Shown in pieces: positions 19,222-28,230 of a DNA stretch of 64,000 bases. Location of the stretch: contig CAWCVL010000009.1 in the NCBI GenBank assembly GCA_963798985.1, forward strand, positions 1-64,000. Direction: 5' to 3'. Below the pieces are notes generated by a model. That model made no database searches, was not told where the DNA came from, and saw only the letters and a program-made list of their open reading frames with translations. Position 1 is the first letter of the stretch. Each line of letters opens with the position of its first letter. The DNA is from JACCTU01 sp963798985. GTDB taxonomy: Bacteria; Actinomycetota; Thermoleophilia; Gaiellales; Gaiellaceae. The translations under genes were made by a program, and so were the position numbers.

Positions 19222-19515
19222 CTAGGCGACCTCGTCGACGACCACGTCGACGCGTTCGGCGTCGACGTCTGCCATGCGCTTGAGGTACTCGCGGACGCGC
19301 TGCTGCACCTCTCTGCCGACCGCCGGGATGGATGCCCCCCACTCGACGGCGAGGCGAAGCTCGACGGTGACGCGCCCGTCCTCGTCGTCCAGCTTGACTC
19401 CGCGCCGGTACGGAAGCGCTCGGTCGACGAGACCGCGGACGCCCTCGACGCCGAGCGCTGCGTCGGCCGCATAACGGCTCAACACCTCACCCGAGATCGA
19501 CGCGTGACCTTCCAC
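19222..19515 (-). CDS. Asp23/Gls24-family envelope stress protein
   Basis: 97 aa. ASISGEVLSRYAADAALGVE opens a compact alpha/beta domain that continues VKLDDEDGRVTVELRLAVEW and ends REYLKRMADVDAERVDVVVD, the Asp23/Gls24 (DUF322) pattern with its conserved GV and a V-x-V-x-V terminus. Such proteins act in cell-envelope homeostasis and often associate with the membrane. It lies 9 bp before the phosphoesterase gene and is probably co-transcribed with it. Confidence 0.8.
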   Translation of the reverse strand: MEGHASISGEVLSRYAADAALGVEGVRGLVDRALPYRRGVKLDDEDGRVTVELRLAVEWGASIPAVGREVQQRVREYLKRMADVDAERVDVVVDEVA

Positions 19516-19524
19516 GGGTCGATT

Positions 19525-20340
19525 CTAGGCCCGGCGCAGCACGAGCTCCGTCGCCTCGGGGCGCGCGAAGAAGCGAAACGGCACGAACGTCGTGCCGAGC
19601 CCGGGCGACACGTGCAGCGTCGAGGAGCCACGGCGATACAGGCCCTTCGTGTAGCGCCAGTTGGCATGGGCGAGCCGCACCTTCCCTCGACCGTAGGGAA
19701 TCGCGATTTGGCCGTCGTGCAGGTGGCCGGAGAGCACGAGCTGGTAGACGCCCGGCCGCACGCGGTCGAAGACGTACGGGTAATGGCAGAGCAGGATTCG
19801 GAGGTCCGCGTCGGGGTCCGCGCGACCTTCGGGATCCGCACGACCGGAGCGGTACGAAACGGGGTCGATTCCCACCAGCTGCACGCGCCGGCCCCGCAGC
19901 TCCAGCTCGACCGAGTCGTCGCGGAGCAGGTGCGCGGGTGAGAGGTCGTCGAGCCGGCTCGGGGCGGCGAGCGGATCGCGGGCGTCGCCGAAGTCGTGGT
20001 TCCCGAGCACGGCGTACGTGCTCGGGCCGAGGCGCTCCAGGAGCCTGCGGAGCTTCGGCTCGCCACGAGGATGTGTGAGCAGATCGCCCGTCAGGAGGAC
20101 GAGATCCGGCCGCCGCTCCTCGACCCACGCCACGGCTCGCTCGACCGCGCGCGCGCTCCCGGAAGGGACCCCGAGGTGGAAGTCCGAGAGATGGGCGACT
20201 CGCAGGCCGTCGAGCTCGGGAGGAAGCTCGGGAACCTCCACGTCGAGCGTCCGGAGCCGCACCCAACCGGCCTCGAACCAACCCCAGCCGAGCAGCGCCG
20301 CGGCGGCGGCGCCCAGGCCGCCGACGAAGCGCGTGAGCAT
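19525..20340 (-). CDS. Membrane-anchored calcineurin-like metallophosphoesterase
   Basis: 271 aa. A short N-terminal hydrophobic segment (GGLGAAAAALLGWGWF) anchors it. Metal-site motifs follow in order: HLSDFHLG, LLTGDLL, VLGNHDFGD, then LLCHYPYVFDRV and LSGHLHDGQIAIP (GHxH). This is the YaeI/YkuE type, of which some members hydrolyse UDP-sugar or lipid A intermediates and others have unknown substrates. The end STLHVSPGLGTTFVPFRFFA is conserved in the family. Confidence 0.85.
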   Translation of the reverse strand: MLTRFVGGLGAAAAALLGWGWFEAGWVRLRTLDVEVPELPPELDGLRVAHLSDFHLGVPSGSARAVERAVAWVEERRPDLVLLTGDLLTHPRGEPKLRRLLERLGPSTYAVLGNHDFGDARDPLAAPSRLDDLSPAHLLRDDSVELELRGRRVQLVGIDPVSYRSGRADPEGRADPDADLRILLCHYPYVFDRVRPGVYQLVLSGHLHDGQIAIPYGRGKVRLAHANWRYTKGLYRRGSSTLHVSPGLGTTFVPFRFFARPEATELVLRRA

Positions 20341-20436
20341 CCCGAGACCTTAGAGATGGCTCGGGCCCGGCCGAAGCCGGGCCCGAAACCGCCCCTCCAC
20401 ACCAGCTAGATGCCGGAGGGACGCGAGACTTGCGCT

Positions 20437-21336
20437 CTACACCGCGAGCTTGTCGAGCACCGGCTTCATCGAGACCACGTGGCGCCTGAACTTCAGCTCG
20501 GAGTCCTCGAGGCCGGCCGCGACACCGATCAGCTGCGAGAGGTGCATGATCGGCATCGGCTTCAGCGGCTCGAGGCCCTCCTTCTTCCGCTGCGCGTTCA
20601 GCTTCGACTGCCACGCGTCGAGCGACAGGTGACAGAGCGGGCACGGCGTCACGATCGCGTCGGCGCCGCGCTCGATCGCCTGCTCGATCGGCTGGATCAG
20701 CTCGCCGAGCGCAGTGTCCTCGCGCGCCTGGATGATCGGGAAGCCGCAGCACTTGATCTTCGCCGGGTAGTCGACGACCTCGCCGCCGCACGCCTCGATG
20801 ATCCGCTCGAGCGACCACGGCTCGTCCGGGTTCTCGAACCCGAGCAGCTTCGACGGCCGGAGGATCTGACAGCCGTAGAACGGCGCGATCTTGATCCCCT
20901 TCAGCCCCTTGTGGGCGGAGGCCTTCAGCAGCTCGAAGCCCTCACCGTCGGCGACGAGCCAGAGGAAGTGCTTCACCTCGACCGCGCCGCTGTAGGGCGG
21001 CACGCCGACTGCCTCGAGGTTGGTGTTCACGCGCGCGAGCAGCGCGTCGTCGCCCTTCAGCATGAAGTCGGCCTGCCGGAGGTTCAGCGTGCAGACGTTG
21101 CAGATCGTCATCAGCGTGTCGGAGCCCGTCGCCTCCGCGTACGCGAGGATGCGCGCGTTCAGGTGGAGGTAGTAGTCGGGCTCCGCCTCGTGGATGTCGC
21201 CCGCGCCGCAGCACGTGACCGACTCGAGGTCGAGCAGCTCGAGCCCGACTTTCGGCGCGAGCGCCTGGGTCGAGGTGTCGAGCTCTTTCGCGGAGAGGGA
21301 CGCGAGACAGCCCTTGTAGTAGGCGACCTGCTTCAC
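20437..21336 (-). CDS. sdhE: Succinate dehydrogenase subunit of HdrB/SdhE type (CCG domains)
   Basis: The start is GTG 21336, which overlaps the sdhB stop (GTGA). It has two cysteine-rich CCG domains: YYKGCLASLS...SVTCCGAGDIHE...TICNVCTLNLRQ and FYGCQILRPS...KIKCCGFPIIQA...TPCPLCHLSLDAWQ. These are the CX31-39CCGX35-36CXXC elements of heterodisulfide reductase B and archaeal/epsilonproteobacterial SdhE. It replaces the usual cytochrome b membrane anchors as the quinone-side or electron-accepting subunit. It is the third gene of the sdhA-sdhB-sdhE operon. Confidence 0.8.
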   Translation of the reverse strand: MKQVAYYKGCLASLSAKELDTSTQALAPKVGLELLDLESVTCCGAGDIHEAEPDYYLHLNARILAYAEATGSDTLMTICNVCTLNLRQADFMLKGDDALLARVNTNLEAVGVPPYSGAVEVKHFLWLVADGEGFELLKASAHKGLKGIKIAPFYGCQILRPSKLLGFENPDEPWSLERIIEACGGEVVDYPAKIKCCGFPIIQAREDTALGELIQPIEQAIERGADAIVTPCPLCHLSLDAWQSKLNAQRKKEGLEPLKPMPIMHLSQLIGVAAGLEDSELKFRRHVVSMKPVLDKLAV

Positions 21337-22374
21337 GCCTCTTCCTCCCCGTCTTCGTCCTCGCGGAGGTGGTAGTCGAGCTTCGCGAGCGCGTGCTCGC
21401 CCTGGACGATGCCCTCGTAGCCGAGGCGGCCCTGCTCGTGCACGAGCTTGTGCAGGCCGCGCGCCTCGTCGACCTTCTCCGCCACGTGCGGCGGGAACGG
21501 CAGCGGCACCTTTCCCTTCGTTGCGAGGCCCATCGCGAACTTCATCTGCGAGATCGCAGTGATCACGCCCTGCGTCTTCGGCACGAGCTCCGTCTCGCGC
21601 AGCCACCCCGTCGTCTCCGTCGACTTGATGAACCACTTGGCGTGCTTCGCGCCCATGTCGCGGTCGATCCCCTCCTTGACCGCCTCGGCGCCGAGCTTCG
21701 CGATCGCGTCGCGCGGGTCGACGCCCTTCGGGCAGCGCTCGTTGCAGAAGTAGCACCGCGTGCACTCCCAGATCCCGTGCTCGGTGGAGTAGTCCTCGAG
21801 GCGCTCGACGGTTGCCCCGTCGCGCGCGTCACCGACGAAGCGCATCCCCTTGGCGAGCGCCTGCGGACCGAGGAACTCCGGGGAGGACTCCATCGCGTTG
21901 CACTCCGAGACGCAGCAGCCGCAGTTGATGCAGAGCGCCTCCTTGTGGATCACGTCCATCCGCTCCTGCGAGACGCGGTACTCCTTGCCCTCGGGCGGCT
22001 CCTCGTAGCCCGGGCTGGAGCCAGGGCTTCATCGCCTTGAACTTCTCCCAGAACGGGTCCATGTCGACGACGAGGTCCTTGACGATCGGCAGGTTCCCCA
22101 TCGCAGAGATCACCGGCACGTGACCGGCCTGCACGATGTCGTACATCCGCGTCTTGCACGCGAGCACCGCGGCGCCGTCCATGCGCATCCCGCAGGAGCC
22201 GCAGATCATCATCCGGCAGCTCTTGCGGTACGCGAGCGAGCCGTCCTGCTGGTCCTTGATCATGTCGAGCACGTCGAGCAGCGTGACCCACTCGGGCGCC
22301 TCGATCTCGTACTCCTTCAGCGCGCGCTCCCCCGTCTGGGAGTCGAAGCGCCAGATCTTGATCTTGACCTGCAT
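21333..22374 (-). CDS. sdhB: Succinate dehydrogenase iron-sulfur subunit (frameshifted)
   Basis: The N-terminal ferredoxin domain has SCRMMICGSCGMRMDGAAVL followed by ACKTR, the [2Fe-2S] ligands. The C-terminal domain has ALCINCGCCVSECNAMESS and IWECTRCYFCNERCPKGVDP, the [3Fe-4S] and [4Fe-4S] ligands. One indel near 22020 separates them. I prefer ATG 22374 (MQVKIKIWRFDSQ, with GAGAAG upstream) over ATG 22434, which would overlap sdhA by 28 nt. The C-terminal tail after the clusters is longer than usual for SdhB and ends LREDEDGEEEA. Confidence 0.8.
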
Positions 22375-22406
22375 GGTCTTCTCGCGAGGTTGCGTCGCCG
22401 CTTCCA

Positions 22407-24119
22407 CTAATAGGTCCTTTCCTGGGGCTGCCATTTCGTCATCGTCACGGGCTTCCAGTCGAGCTGCGGACCGTCACGCCACGTGACGAGCGTGTGCTTC
22501 ATGAAGTTCTCGTCGTCTCGCTCCGGATAGTCGTGCGGCCGTGCATGCGCGCCCCGACTCTCCTTGCGCGCGATCCCGCAGACGACCATGCACTGCGCGA
22601 GCTCCAGCAGGAAGCCGAGCTCGAGCGCCTGCGTGAGGTCGCTGTTGAAGAGCGTCCCCTTGTCCTCGACGACGACGCGTTCGTAGCGTTCGCGCAGCCC
22701 GTCGACGATCTCACCCTGACGCTGCATCTGGTCCTCGCGCCGGAAGACGCCGAAGTTCTCGTGCATCGTCGTCGCGAGCTCGTCGCGGATCTTCCACGGA
22801 CGCTCGCCCTCGTTGCGCCCGAGCAGCTCGCGCAGCTCGCGGTCGGCGTCGCTCACGACGCCGCCGGGGACGGTGACCGTCGTGTTCGAGAGCGCCCACT
22901 CGGCCGCGTGCCGCCCCGAGCGCTTGCCGAACGTGATCGTCTCCATCAGCGCGTTGCCGCCGAGGCGGTTCGCGCCGTGCACCGACACGCACGCAGCCTC
23001 GCCGGCGCAGTACAGGCCCTCGAGCGACGTGAGGCCCCAGACGTCGGTGTCGACGCCGCCCATGTGGTAGTGGGCACCCGGGCGAACGGGGATCGGCTCG
23101 TAGATCGGGTCGATGCCCGCGAAGGTCTGCGCGAGCTCACGCGTGCCGTGCAGCCGCTCGATGATCTTCTCCGCGCCGAGGTGGCGCAGGTCGAGCAGGA
23201 CGTTGCCGTCGACGCCGCGGCCCTCGTCGATCTCGGTCTGCTCGGCGCGCGAGATGACGTCGCGCGACGCGAGCTCCATCGCGTTCGGTGCGTAGCGCTT
23301 CAGGAAGCGCTCGCCGTCCGCGTTCAAGAGGTAGGCGCCCTCGCCGCGGCAGCCCTCGGTGATCAGCACCCCGGTCGGCGCGAGCGTCGTCGGGTGGAAC
23401 TGCATCATCTCCATGTCCTTCAGCGGGACGCCGACGCGGAGCGCCAGCGCCATGCCGTCGCCCGTGCACGCGTACGCGTTCGTCGTGCCGGTGTAGAGCC
23501 GGCCGGCGCCGCCGGTCGCGAGGATCACCGTCTTCGCGCCGATCACCTTCAGCCCGCCGTTCAGGAGGTCCCAGCAGATGACGCCCTGGCAGCGGCCGTC
23601 GTCGACGACGAGCTTCCAGGCGAAGTACTCCTCGTAGGTGAGGATGTCGCGCTTGACCACCTGCTCGTAGAGCACCTGGACGAGCACGTGGCCGGTGATG
23701 TCGGCGGCGTACGCCGTGCGGGGCGCTCCGGCGGCGCCGAAGGGTCGCTGCGCGATGCGGCCGTCCTCGGTCCGCGAAAAGACGGCTCCCCAGTGCTCGA
23801 GCTGGTAGACGTCGTCCGGAGCCTCGTTGCAGAGGATCTCGATCGCGTCCTGGTCGCCGAGGTAGTCGGAGCCCTTGACCGTGTCGTAGGCGTGCTGCTC
23901 GGGGTCGTCCTCGGAGGCGTTCCCGAGCGCCGCGTTGATCCCGCCCTCGGCCGCGCCGGAGTGGCTCCGGGTCGGGTGGATCTTGGAGATCATGGCCACG
24001 TCGGCGCCGACGTCGAATGCCTCGATGGCCGCGCGCATGCCCGCGCAGCCGGCACCGACGACGAGCACGTCGTGCTTGGCGTCCACCGGCTCGGACGCTA
24101 TCGGATGCGGCCTGGGCAA
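22407..24119 (-). CDS. sdhA: Succinate dehydrogenase/fumarate reductase flavoprotein
   Basis: 570 aa, intact. FAD-binding VLVVGAGCAGMRAAIEA, the flavin-attachment region KIHPTRSHSGAAEGGINAAL (His of RSHS), the substrate-binding MMQFHPTTLAPTGVLITEGC, and the active-site Arg region YAPNAMELASRDVISRA are all present, as is HYHMGGVDTD. It oxidises succinate in the TCA cycle or reduces fumarate. TTG 24119 is the annotated start; GTG 24086 (VDAKHDVLVVG) is possible. It is the first gene of the minus-strand sdh operon and diverges from pckA. Confidence 0.9.
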   Translation of the reverse strand: MPRPHPIASEPVDAKHDVLVVGAGCAGMRAAIEAFDVGADVAMISKIHPTRSHSGAAEGGINAALGNASEDDPEQHAYDTVKGSDYLGDQDAIEILCNEAPDDVYQLEHWGAVFSRTEDGRIAQRPFGAAGAPRTAYAADITGHVLVQVLYEQVVKRDILTYEEYFAWKLVVDDGRCQGVICWDLLNGGLKVIGAKTVILATGGAGRLYTGTTNAYACTGDGMALALRVGVPLKDMEMMQFHPTTLAPTGVLITEGCRGEGAYLLNADGERFLKRYAPNAMELASRDVISRAEQTEIDEGRGVDGNVLLDLRHLGAEKIIERLHGTRELAQTFAGIDPIYEPIPVRPGAHYHMGGVDTDVWGLTSLEGLYCAGEAACVSVHGANRLGGNALMETITFGKRSGRHAAEWALSNTTVTVPGGVVSDADRELRELLGRNEGERPWKIRDELATTMHENFGVFRREDQMQRQGEIVDGLRERYERVVVEDKGTLFNSDLTQALELGFLLELAQCMVVCGIARKESRGAHARPHDYPERDDENFMKHTLVTWRDGPQLDWKPVTMTKWQPQERTY

Positions 24120-24197
24120 CGCCTCGTAACGTCAGCCGCTTGGCGTGAGGGGGCGATAAGATCCGGCGCGTCCCGGCGAGCGAGCGAAGGAGTACGC

Positions 24198-25741
24198 GTG
24201 GCGAAGATGGCGTTCCGGCTGCCCCCTGCGGCCTCGGTGATCGAGAACCCGAGCCCTGCGGAGGCGAAGGAGCTGACGGCGCGGATGCCGAACGCGCGGC
24301 CCACTCGCTTCGGGAACCTGAACATCTCGACCGAGGTCGTCTCTCGCTCGAAGCGCTCGACCTTCCTCGTCACGGACGAGCCCGACGGGCAGAACCAGGC
24401 GATGACCCGCGAGGACGGGCTGAAGTGGGCCGAGCTCCAGGACGACTACATCTCGGGGCAGGAGATGGTCGTGATCGACGGCTACATCGGCAACGACCCC
24501 GAGTTCCGCACGCCGACGCGCCTGTACATCGAGGCCGCGAACGCGAACATCGCCGCGATGCAGCAACAGCTCTACTTCGACCTCGAGCCGGGCGAGGACT
24601 TCGAGCCCGAGCTGACCGTCATCTACACGCCGAACCTGAAGACCGAAGGCTTCCCCGACGACCGGCTGATCGCCGTCGACCTCGAGCAGGGCGTCACGCG
24701 CGTCTTCAACTCCGACTACTTCGGCGAGTCGAAGAAGGGCGGGCTGCGGATGTGGAACAAGCTCGTCTACGACCGTGGCGGGCTCCCGCTGCACGCCGGC
24801 TGCAAGATCATCCCGACCGAGCAGCGGCGAGAGGGTGGGGCTGATCGTCGGCCTCTCGGGCACCGGCAAGACGACGACGACGTTCACGCGCCAGAACGGC
24901 TCGATCCCGGTGCAGGACGACTTCGTCGCGTGGATGCCGAACGGCCACGTCTACGTGACCGAGAACGGCTGCTTCGCGAAGACGTTCGGGCTCGAACCCC
25001 GACGACGAGCCGACGATCTACGGCGCCGTCACGCAGCCGGACTCGTACCTCGAGAACGTCTCGCAGCACGGCGACGAGGTCGACTTCTACGACACGTCGT
25101 ACACGCAGAACGGGCGCGCGACGTTCCCGTTCGGCGTGATCGAGGCCGGCGCCGACCGCCACATCGCGGACGCGCACTTCCTGCTCATCCTGAACCGCAA
25201 CGAGAACATCATCCCCGCCGTCGCGAAGCTCGAAGGGCCGCAGGCAGCGGCCTTCTTCATGCTCGGCGAGACGCAGGGCACGAGCGCCGGGGGCGCCGAC
25301 GAGGCGGGCAAGTTCCTGCGCGTGCCGGGGACGAACCCGTTCTTCCCGATGCCGCACGACCTGCAGGGCAACCGCTTCCTCGAGCTGCTCGAGGACCACC
25401 CGCTCGAGGTGTATCTGATGAACACCGGGCGCGTCGGCGGACCGGAGAGCGACGAGCGCTCGAAGAAGGTCAAGATCAAGCACTCGTCCGCGATCGTCAA
25501 GGGCATCGCGGAGGGCACGATCGAGTGGGAGGTCGACCCCGACTTCCACTACTCCGTCGCGAGCTCCGTGCCGGGGATCGACGCGGACGACATCGACGTG
25601 CTGCAGCCGCGGCGGCTCTACGAGGCGGCGGGACGCGCGGAGGACTACCGCGCGCTCGCTGAGCGCTTCAAAGCCGAGCGCGGGGAGTTCTTGAAAGCTT
25701 TTCCGAGCCTGTCCGACGAGATCGTCGCCGCAGTCCGGTAG
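24198..25741 (+). CDS. pckA: Phosphoenolpyruvate carboxykinase (ATP), two frameshifts
   Basis: GAAGGAG precedes GTG 24198. N-terminal TRFGNLNISTEVVSRSKRST and RTPTRLYIEAANANIAAMQQ lead to LPLHAGCKIIPTE, where an indel near 24835 shifts the frame to VGLIVGLSGTGKTTTTFTRQ (kinase-1a P-loop). Then comes IPVQDDFVAW, and a second indel near 25000 leads to GAVTQPDSYLENVSQ and the rest, ending SLSDEIVAAVR. The GLSGTGKTT form is that of the ATP-dependent enzyme, which links oxaloacetate to PEP. It is divergent from sdhA. Confidence 0.85.
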
Positions 25742-25777
25742 CCGAATCCGAATCAGGGCCTGGGTCGTATCCCGGGT

Positions 25778-26161
25778 GTGCGGTACGTCCTGTTACCGAT
25801 CGCGGTGCTGGTGCTCGCCGGCTGTGGAGGCGACGGAGACGACTCAGCCGGCGCCACGACGACGAGCGCAGCCACGGGGACGCCGGTCGCCGTCTCCCTC
25901 GTCGACTTCGCGCTCGAGCCCAAGACGGTGCAGCTCGACGCACCGGGGACCTACACCTTCATGGTGAAGAACGACGGTCAGGCGCAGCACGCGCTCGAGA
26001 TCGAGGGCAACGGCATCGAGGAGGAGACGGACACGCTCGGACCGGGAGACTCGGGCGAGGTCACGGTCGAGCTCGCCGCGGGCGAGTACGAGCTCTACTG
26101 CCCGATCGACGGCCACCGTGCGAACGGCATGGAAGGCACGCTCGTCGTCGCCGGCGGCTAG
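25778..26161 (+). CDS. Cupredoxin-like lipoprotein
   Basis: GTG start. The lipobox LVLAGCGG follows a hydrophobic h-region, so it is a lipid-anchored extracellular protein. After a Ser/Thr-rich linker it has VSLVDFALEPKTVQLDAPGT and YTFMVKNDGQAQHALEIEG, then YELYCPIDGHRANGMEGTL. His, Cys, His and Met in that order are the four type-1 copper ligands of plastocyanin-like domains. It is a probable electron carrier or copper-binding protein. It converges on the aminopeptidase gene with a 4-nt gap. Confidence 0.85.
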   Translation: MRYVLLPIAVLVLAGCGGDGDDSAGATTTSAATGTPVAVSLVDFALEPKTVQLDAPGTYTFMVKNDGQAQHALEIEGNGIEEETDTLGPGDSGEVTVELAAGEYELYCPIDGHRANGMEGTLVVAGG

Positions 26162-26165
26162 CCCG

Positions 26166-27365
26166 CTAGATCTGCCACGAGCCGTCGCGGAGGATCGGCG
26201 CGCGCGCACCGTCGCGCGTGACTCCCGTCACGGCGACCTCGTCGCTGCCGATCATGAAGTCCAGGTGCAGGTCGGAGCGGTTGATCTTGTCGATGTCCTC
26301 GGCGCCGACGAGTGACTCGTACGCGCCGCCGAGCGCGAGGTGGCTCGCCGCGTTCTCGTCGAGCAGCGTGTTGTAGAAGACGGTGCCAAGCGGGCCGATC
26401 CGGCCTTCGCGGTCGACGAGCGCGACCTCGCCGAGGCGCCGTGCTCCCTCGTCGACCGACGTTCGTCCCCGAAGCGCGTCGCCGCCCACCTCCGCGTCGA
26501 GCTCGACCGCGTAGCCGCCCTCGAAGCGCACGGTGATCCCGTCGATCAGCGTGCCGTCGCTCAGCACGAGCGGCCGCGTCGAACGAACGACGCCGTCCGC
26601 GCGCTGCGGGTCCGGCGTCGCGGTCAGCTCCTCCGACGGGAGGTTGGGGACGTAGTCGATGCCGCCGGTGGTCGTCTCGTTCGCGTTCCGCCATTTGGAC
26701 GTCGGCAGCAGGCCGATTGTGAGATCGGTGCCGGGACCCTCGAAGTGCACTGCGTCGAGCTCGAGCTCCATCAAGCGGCGCCCCACCTCGGCCGTCTGGC
26801 CGAACCGCTCACGCCAGGCCGCGACCGGGTCGTCCGTATCGAGCCGGCAGACGTGCGCGATCTGCTCCCAGAGCTTGTCGAGCGGTTCGTCGGCGTCCGG
26901 GTAGACCTGCCGCGCCCAGCCCTCGACCGGGCCTGGGATGACGAGCCAGCTCGAGGCGTTCCGGTTGATCACCTCGAAGTTCTCCTTGATGCGCGGAAGC
27001 AGGTCACGCCCGACGCGAGCGGGGTCGAGGTCGCCGAGGAGCCCCGGCGCGGTTGACCCCGCGATCGAGATCAGGGAGCCACCCAGCTCACCGACTTCGA
27101 CGGCACGTTGTCCGTACCACGGCGGCACGTAGTCGAGTGTGTTCTCGTCCGCGTGCTCGATTCGCGCGCGCTTGACGTGCGGGTCGAAGTAGAAGACGTC
27201 GACGAACCGTGCGCCCTGCCGGTACGCATGCGTCGCGATCGCCCGCGCGAACTCGTGCTGGCCGTGCTCGGCGTTGACGTTGACGACCTGCCCCGGCTGG
27301 ATGTTCGCGCCGTACTCCACGGCCACCCGGGCGAGACGGTCTCGTAGCTCGTTTCTGGCCTCCAT
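26166..27365 (-). CDS. M29-family aminopeptidase
   Basis: 399 aa. RDRLARVAVEYGANIQPGQV and VNAEHGQHEFARAI open the protein. The metal-binding region includes NETTTGGIDYVPNLPSEELT, VFYNTLLDENAASHLALGGA and NRSDLHLDFMIGSDEVAVTG, with the Glu, His and Asp ligands of thermophilic aminopeptidase T/AmpS (M29). It is a cytosolic broad-specificity metallo-aminopeptidase. ATG 27365 is close to a divergent recombinase gene. Confidence 0.85.
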   Translation of the reverse strand: MEARNELRDRLARVAVEYGANIQPGQVVNVNAEHGQHEFARAIATHAYRQGARFVDVFYFDPHVKRARIEHADENTLDYVPPWYGQRAVEVGELGGSLISIAGSTAPGLLGDLDPARVGRDLLPRIKENFEVINRNASSWLVIPGPVEGWARQVYPDADEPLDKLWEQIAHVCRLDTDDPVAAWRERFGQTAEVGRRLMELELDAVHFEGPGTDLTIGLLPTSKWRNANETTTGGIDYVPNLPSEELTATPDPQRADGVVRSTRPLVLSDGTLIDGITVRFEGGYAVELDAEVGGDALRGRTSVDEGARRLGEVALVDREGRIGPLGTVFYNTLLDENAASHLALGGAYESLVGAEDIDKINRSDLHLDFMIGSDEVAVTGVTRDGARAPILRDGSWQI

Positions 27366-27403
27366 CGGCAGGCGATCCTAGCGAGGCGCCGAACACGGTC
27401 AGC

Positions 27404-28230
27404 GTGGATGCCGTCGAGCGCTTCCTGGCTTCGCCGTCCCTGTCCGAGGGCGACCCGCCGCTCGTACCGCTTCGACCTGGAGCCGTTCGCCGCGTGGCTC
27501 GACAAGCGCGGCACCGCGCTCGACGACGTCGACTCACGCGCACTGGCCGACTACGCGGCGCGAGCTCGGGCGCGACCGGCGCAAGCTCGCCCCCGCGACG
27601 ATCTCGCGCAAGCTCGCCGCGATCCGCTCGTTCCTCCGCCATGCGCTCGGCCCGTCGCGTGTCCCCGAGGGATCGTTCTCGCCTCGCCGAGCACGGCGAC
27701 TCCCGAACACGCCGGTGACGAAGGACATCGAGGCACTGCTCGACGCGCTCGAGGGCGACGGCCCCCTCCCGCTCCGCAACCGTGCGCTGCTCGAGCTCAT
27801 CTACTCGGCCGGACTGCGCTCAAGAGAAGCCGTGCTCCTCGACCTCGCCGACGTCGACTTCGAGCAGGAGCTCGTGCGGGTGCACGGCAAGGGCGACAAG
27901 GAGCGCGTGGTGCCGCTCGGCGAGGAGGCCGCCTACTGGATCTCGCTGTACGTCCGCGACGCGCGTCCTCAACTCGTTCGTGGTGCCGAGGCGGCGCTGT
28001 TCCTGTCCACGCGCGGCAAGCGACTCGACACGAGCACGCTGCGGCGGATCTGCCCGAACCCGCACAAGCTCCGCCACGCGTTCGCGACGCACCTGCTCGA
28101 GGGCGGCGCTGACCTCCGCACGATCCAGGAGCTCCTCGGGCACTCGTCACTCTCGACCACGCAGGTCTACAGCCACGTCGACGGAAAGAGGCTGCGCCGT
28201 GTCTACGACAGCTCGCACCCCCGATCCTGA
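27404..28230 (+). CDS. XerC-like tyrosine recombinase, frameshifted
   Basis: GTG 27404 gives VDAVERFLASPSLSE, and after indels YRFDLEPFAAWLDKRGTALD, RKLAAIRSFLRHAL and VTKDIEALLDAL. The catalytic part is in one frame: SAGLRSREAVLLDLADVDFE (Arg I), VHGKGDKERVVPLG (Lys), PHKLRHAFATHLLEGGADLR (HxxR), LGHSSLSTTQVYSHV (His and Tyr). Between RGKRLDTSTLRRIC and PNPHKLRH roughly a dozen residues that XerC/XerD normally have are missing. It overlaps the start of the next recombinase by 32 nt. Confidence 0.65.

Noticed and set aside
22494..25139. 881-codon plus-strand open frame
   Set aside because: It lies antisense to sdhA, which has full catalytic motifs and TCA-cycle context, and then enters the real pckA frame. 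GC-rich codon bias leaves long antisense frames open.
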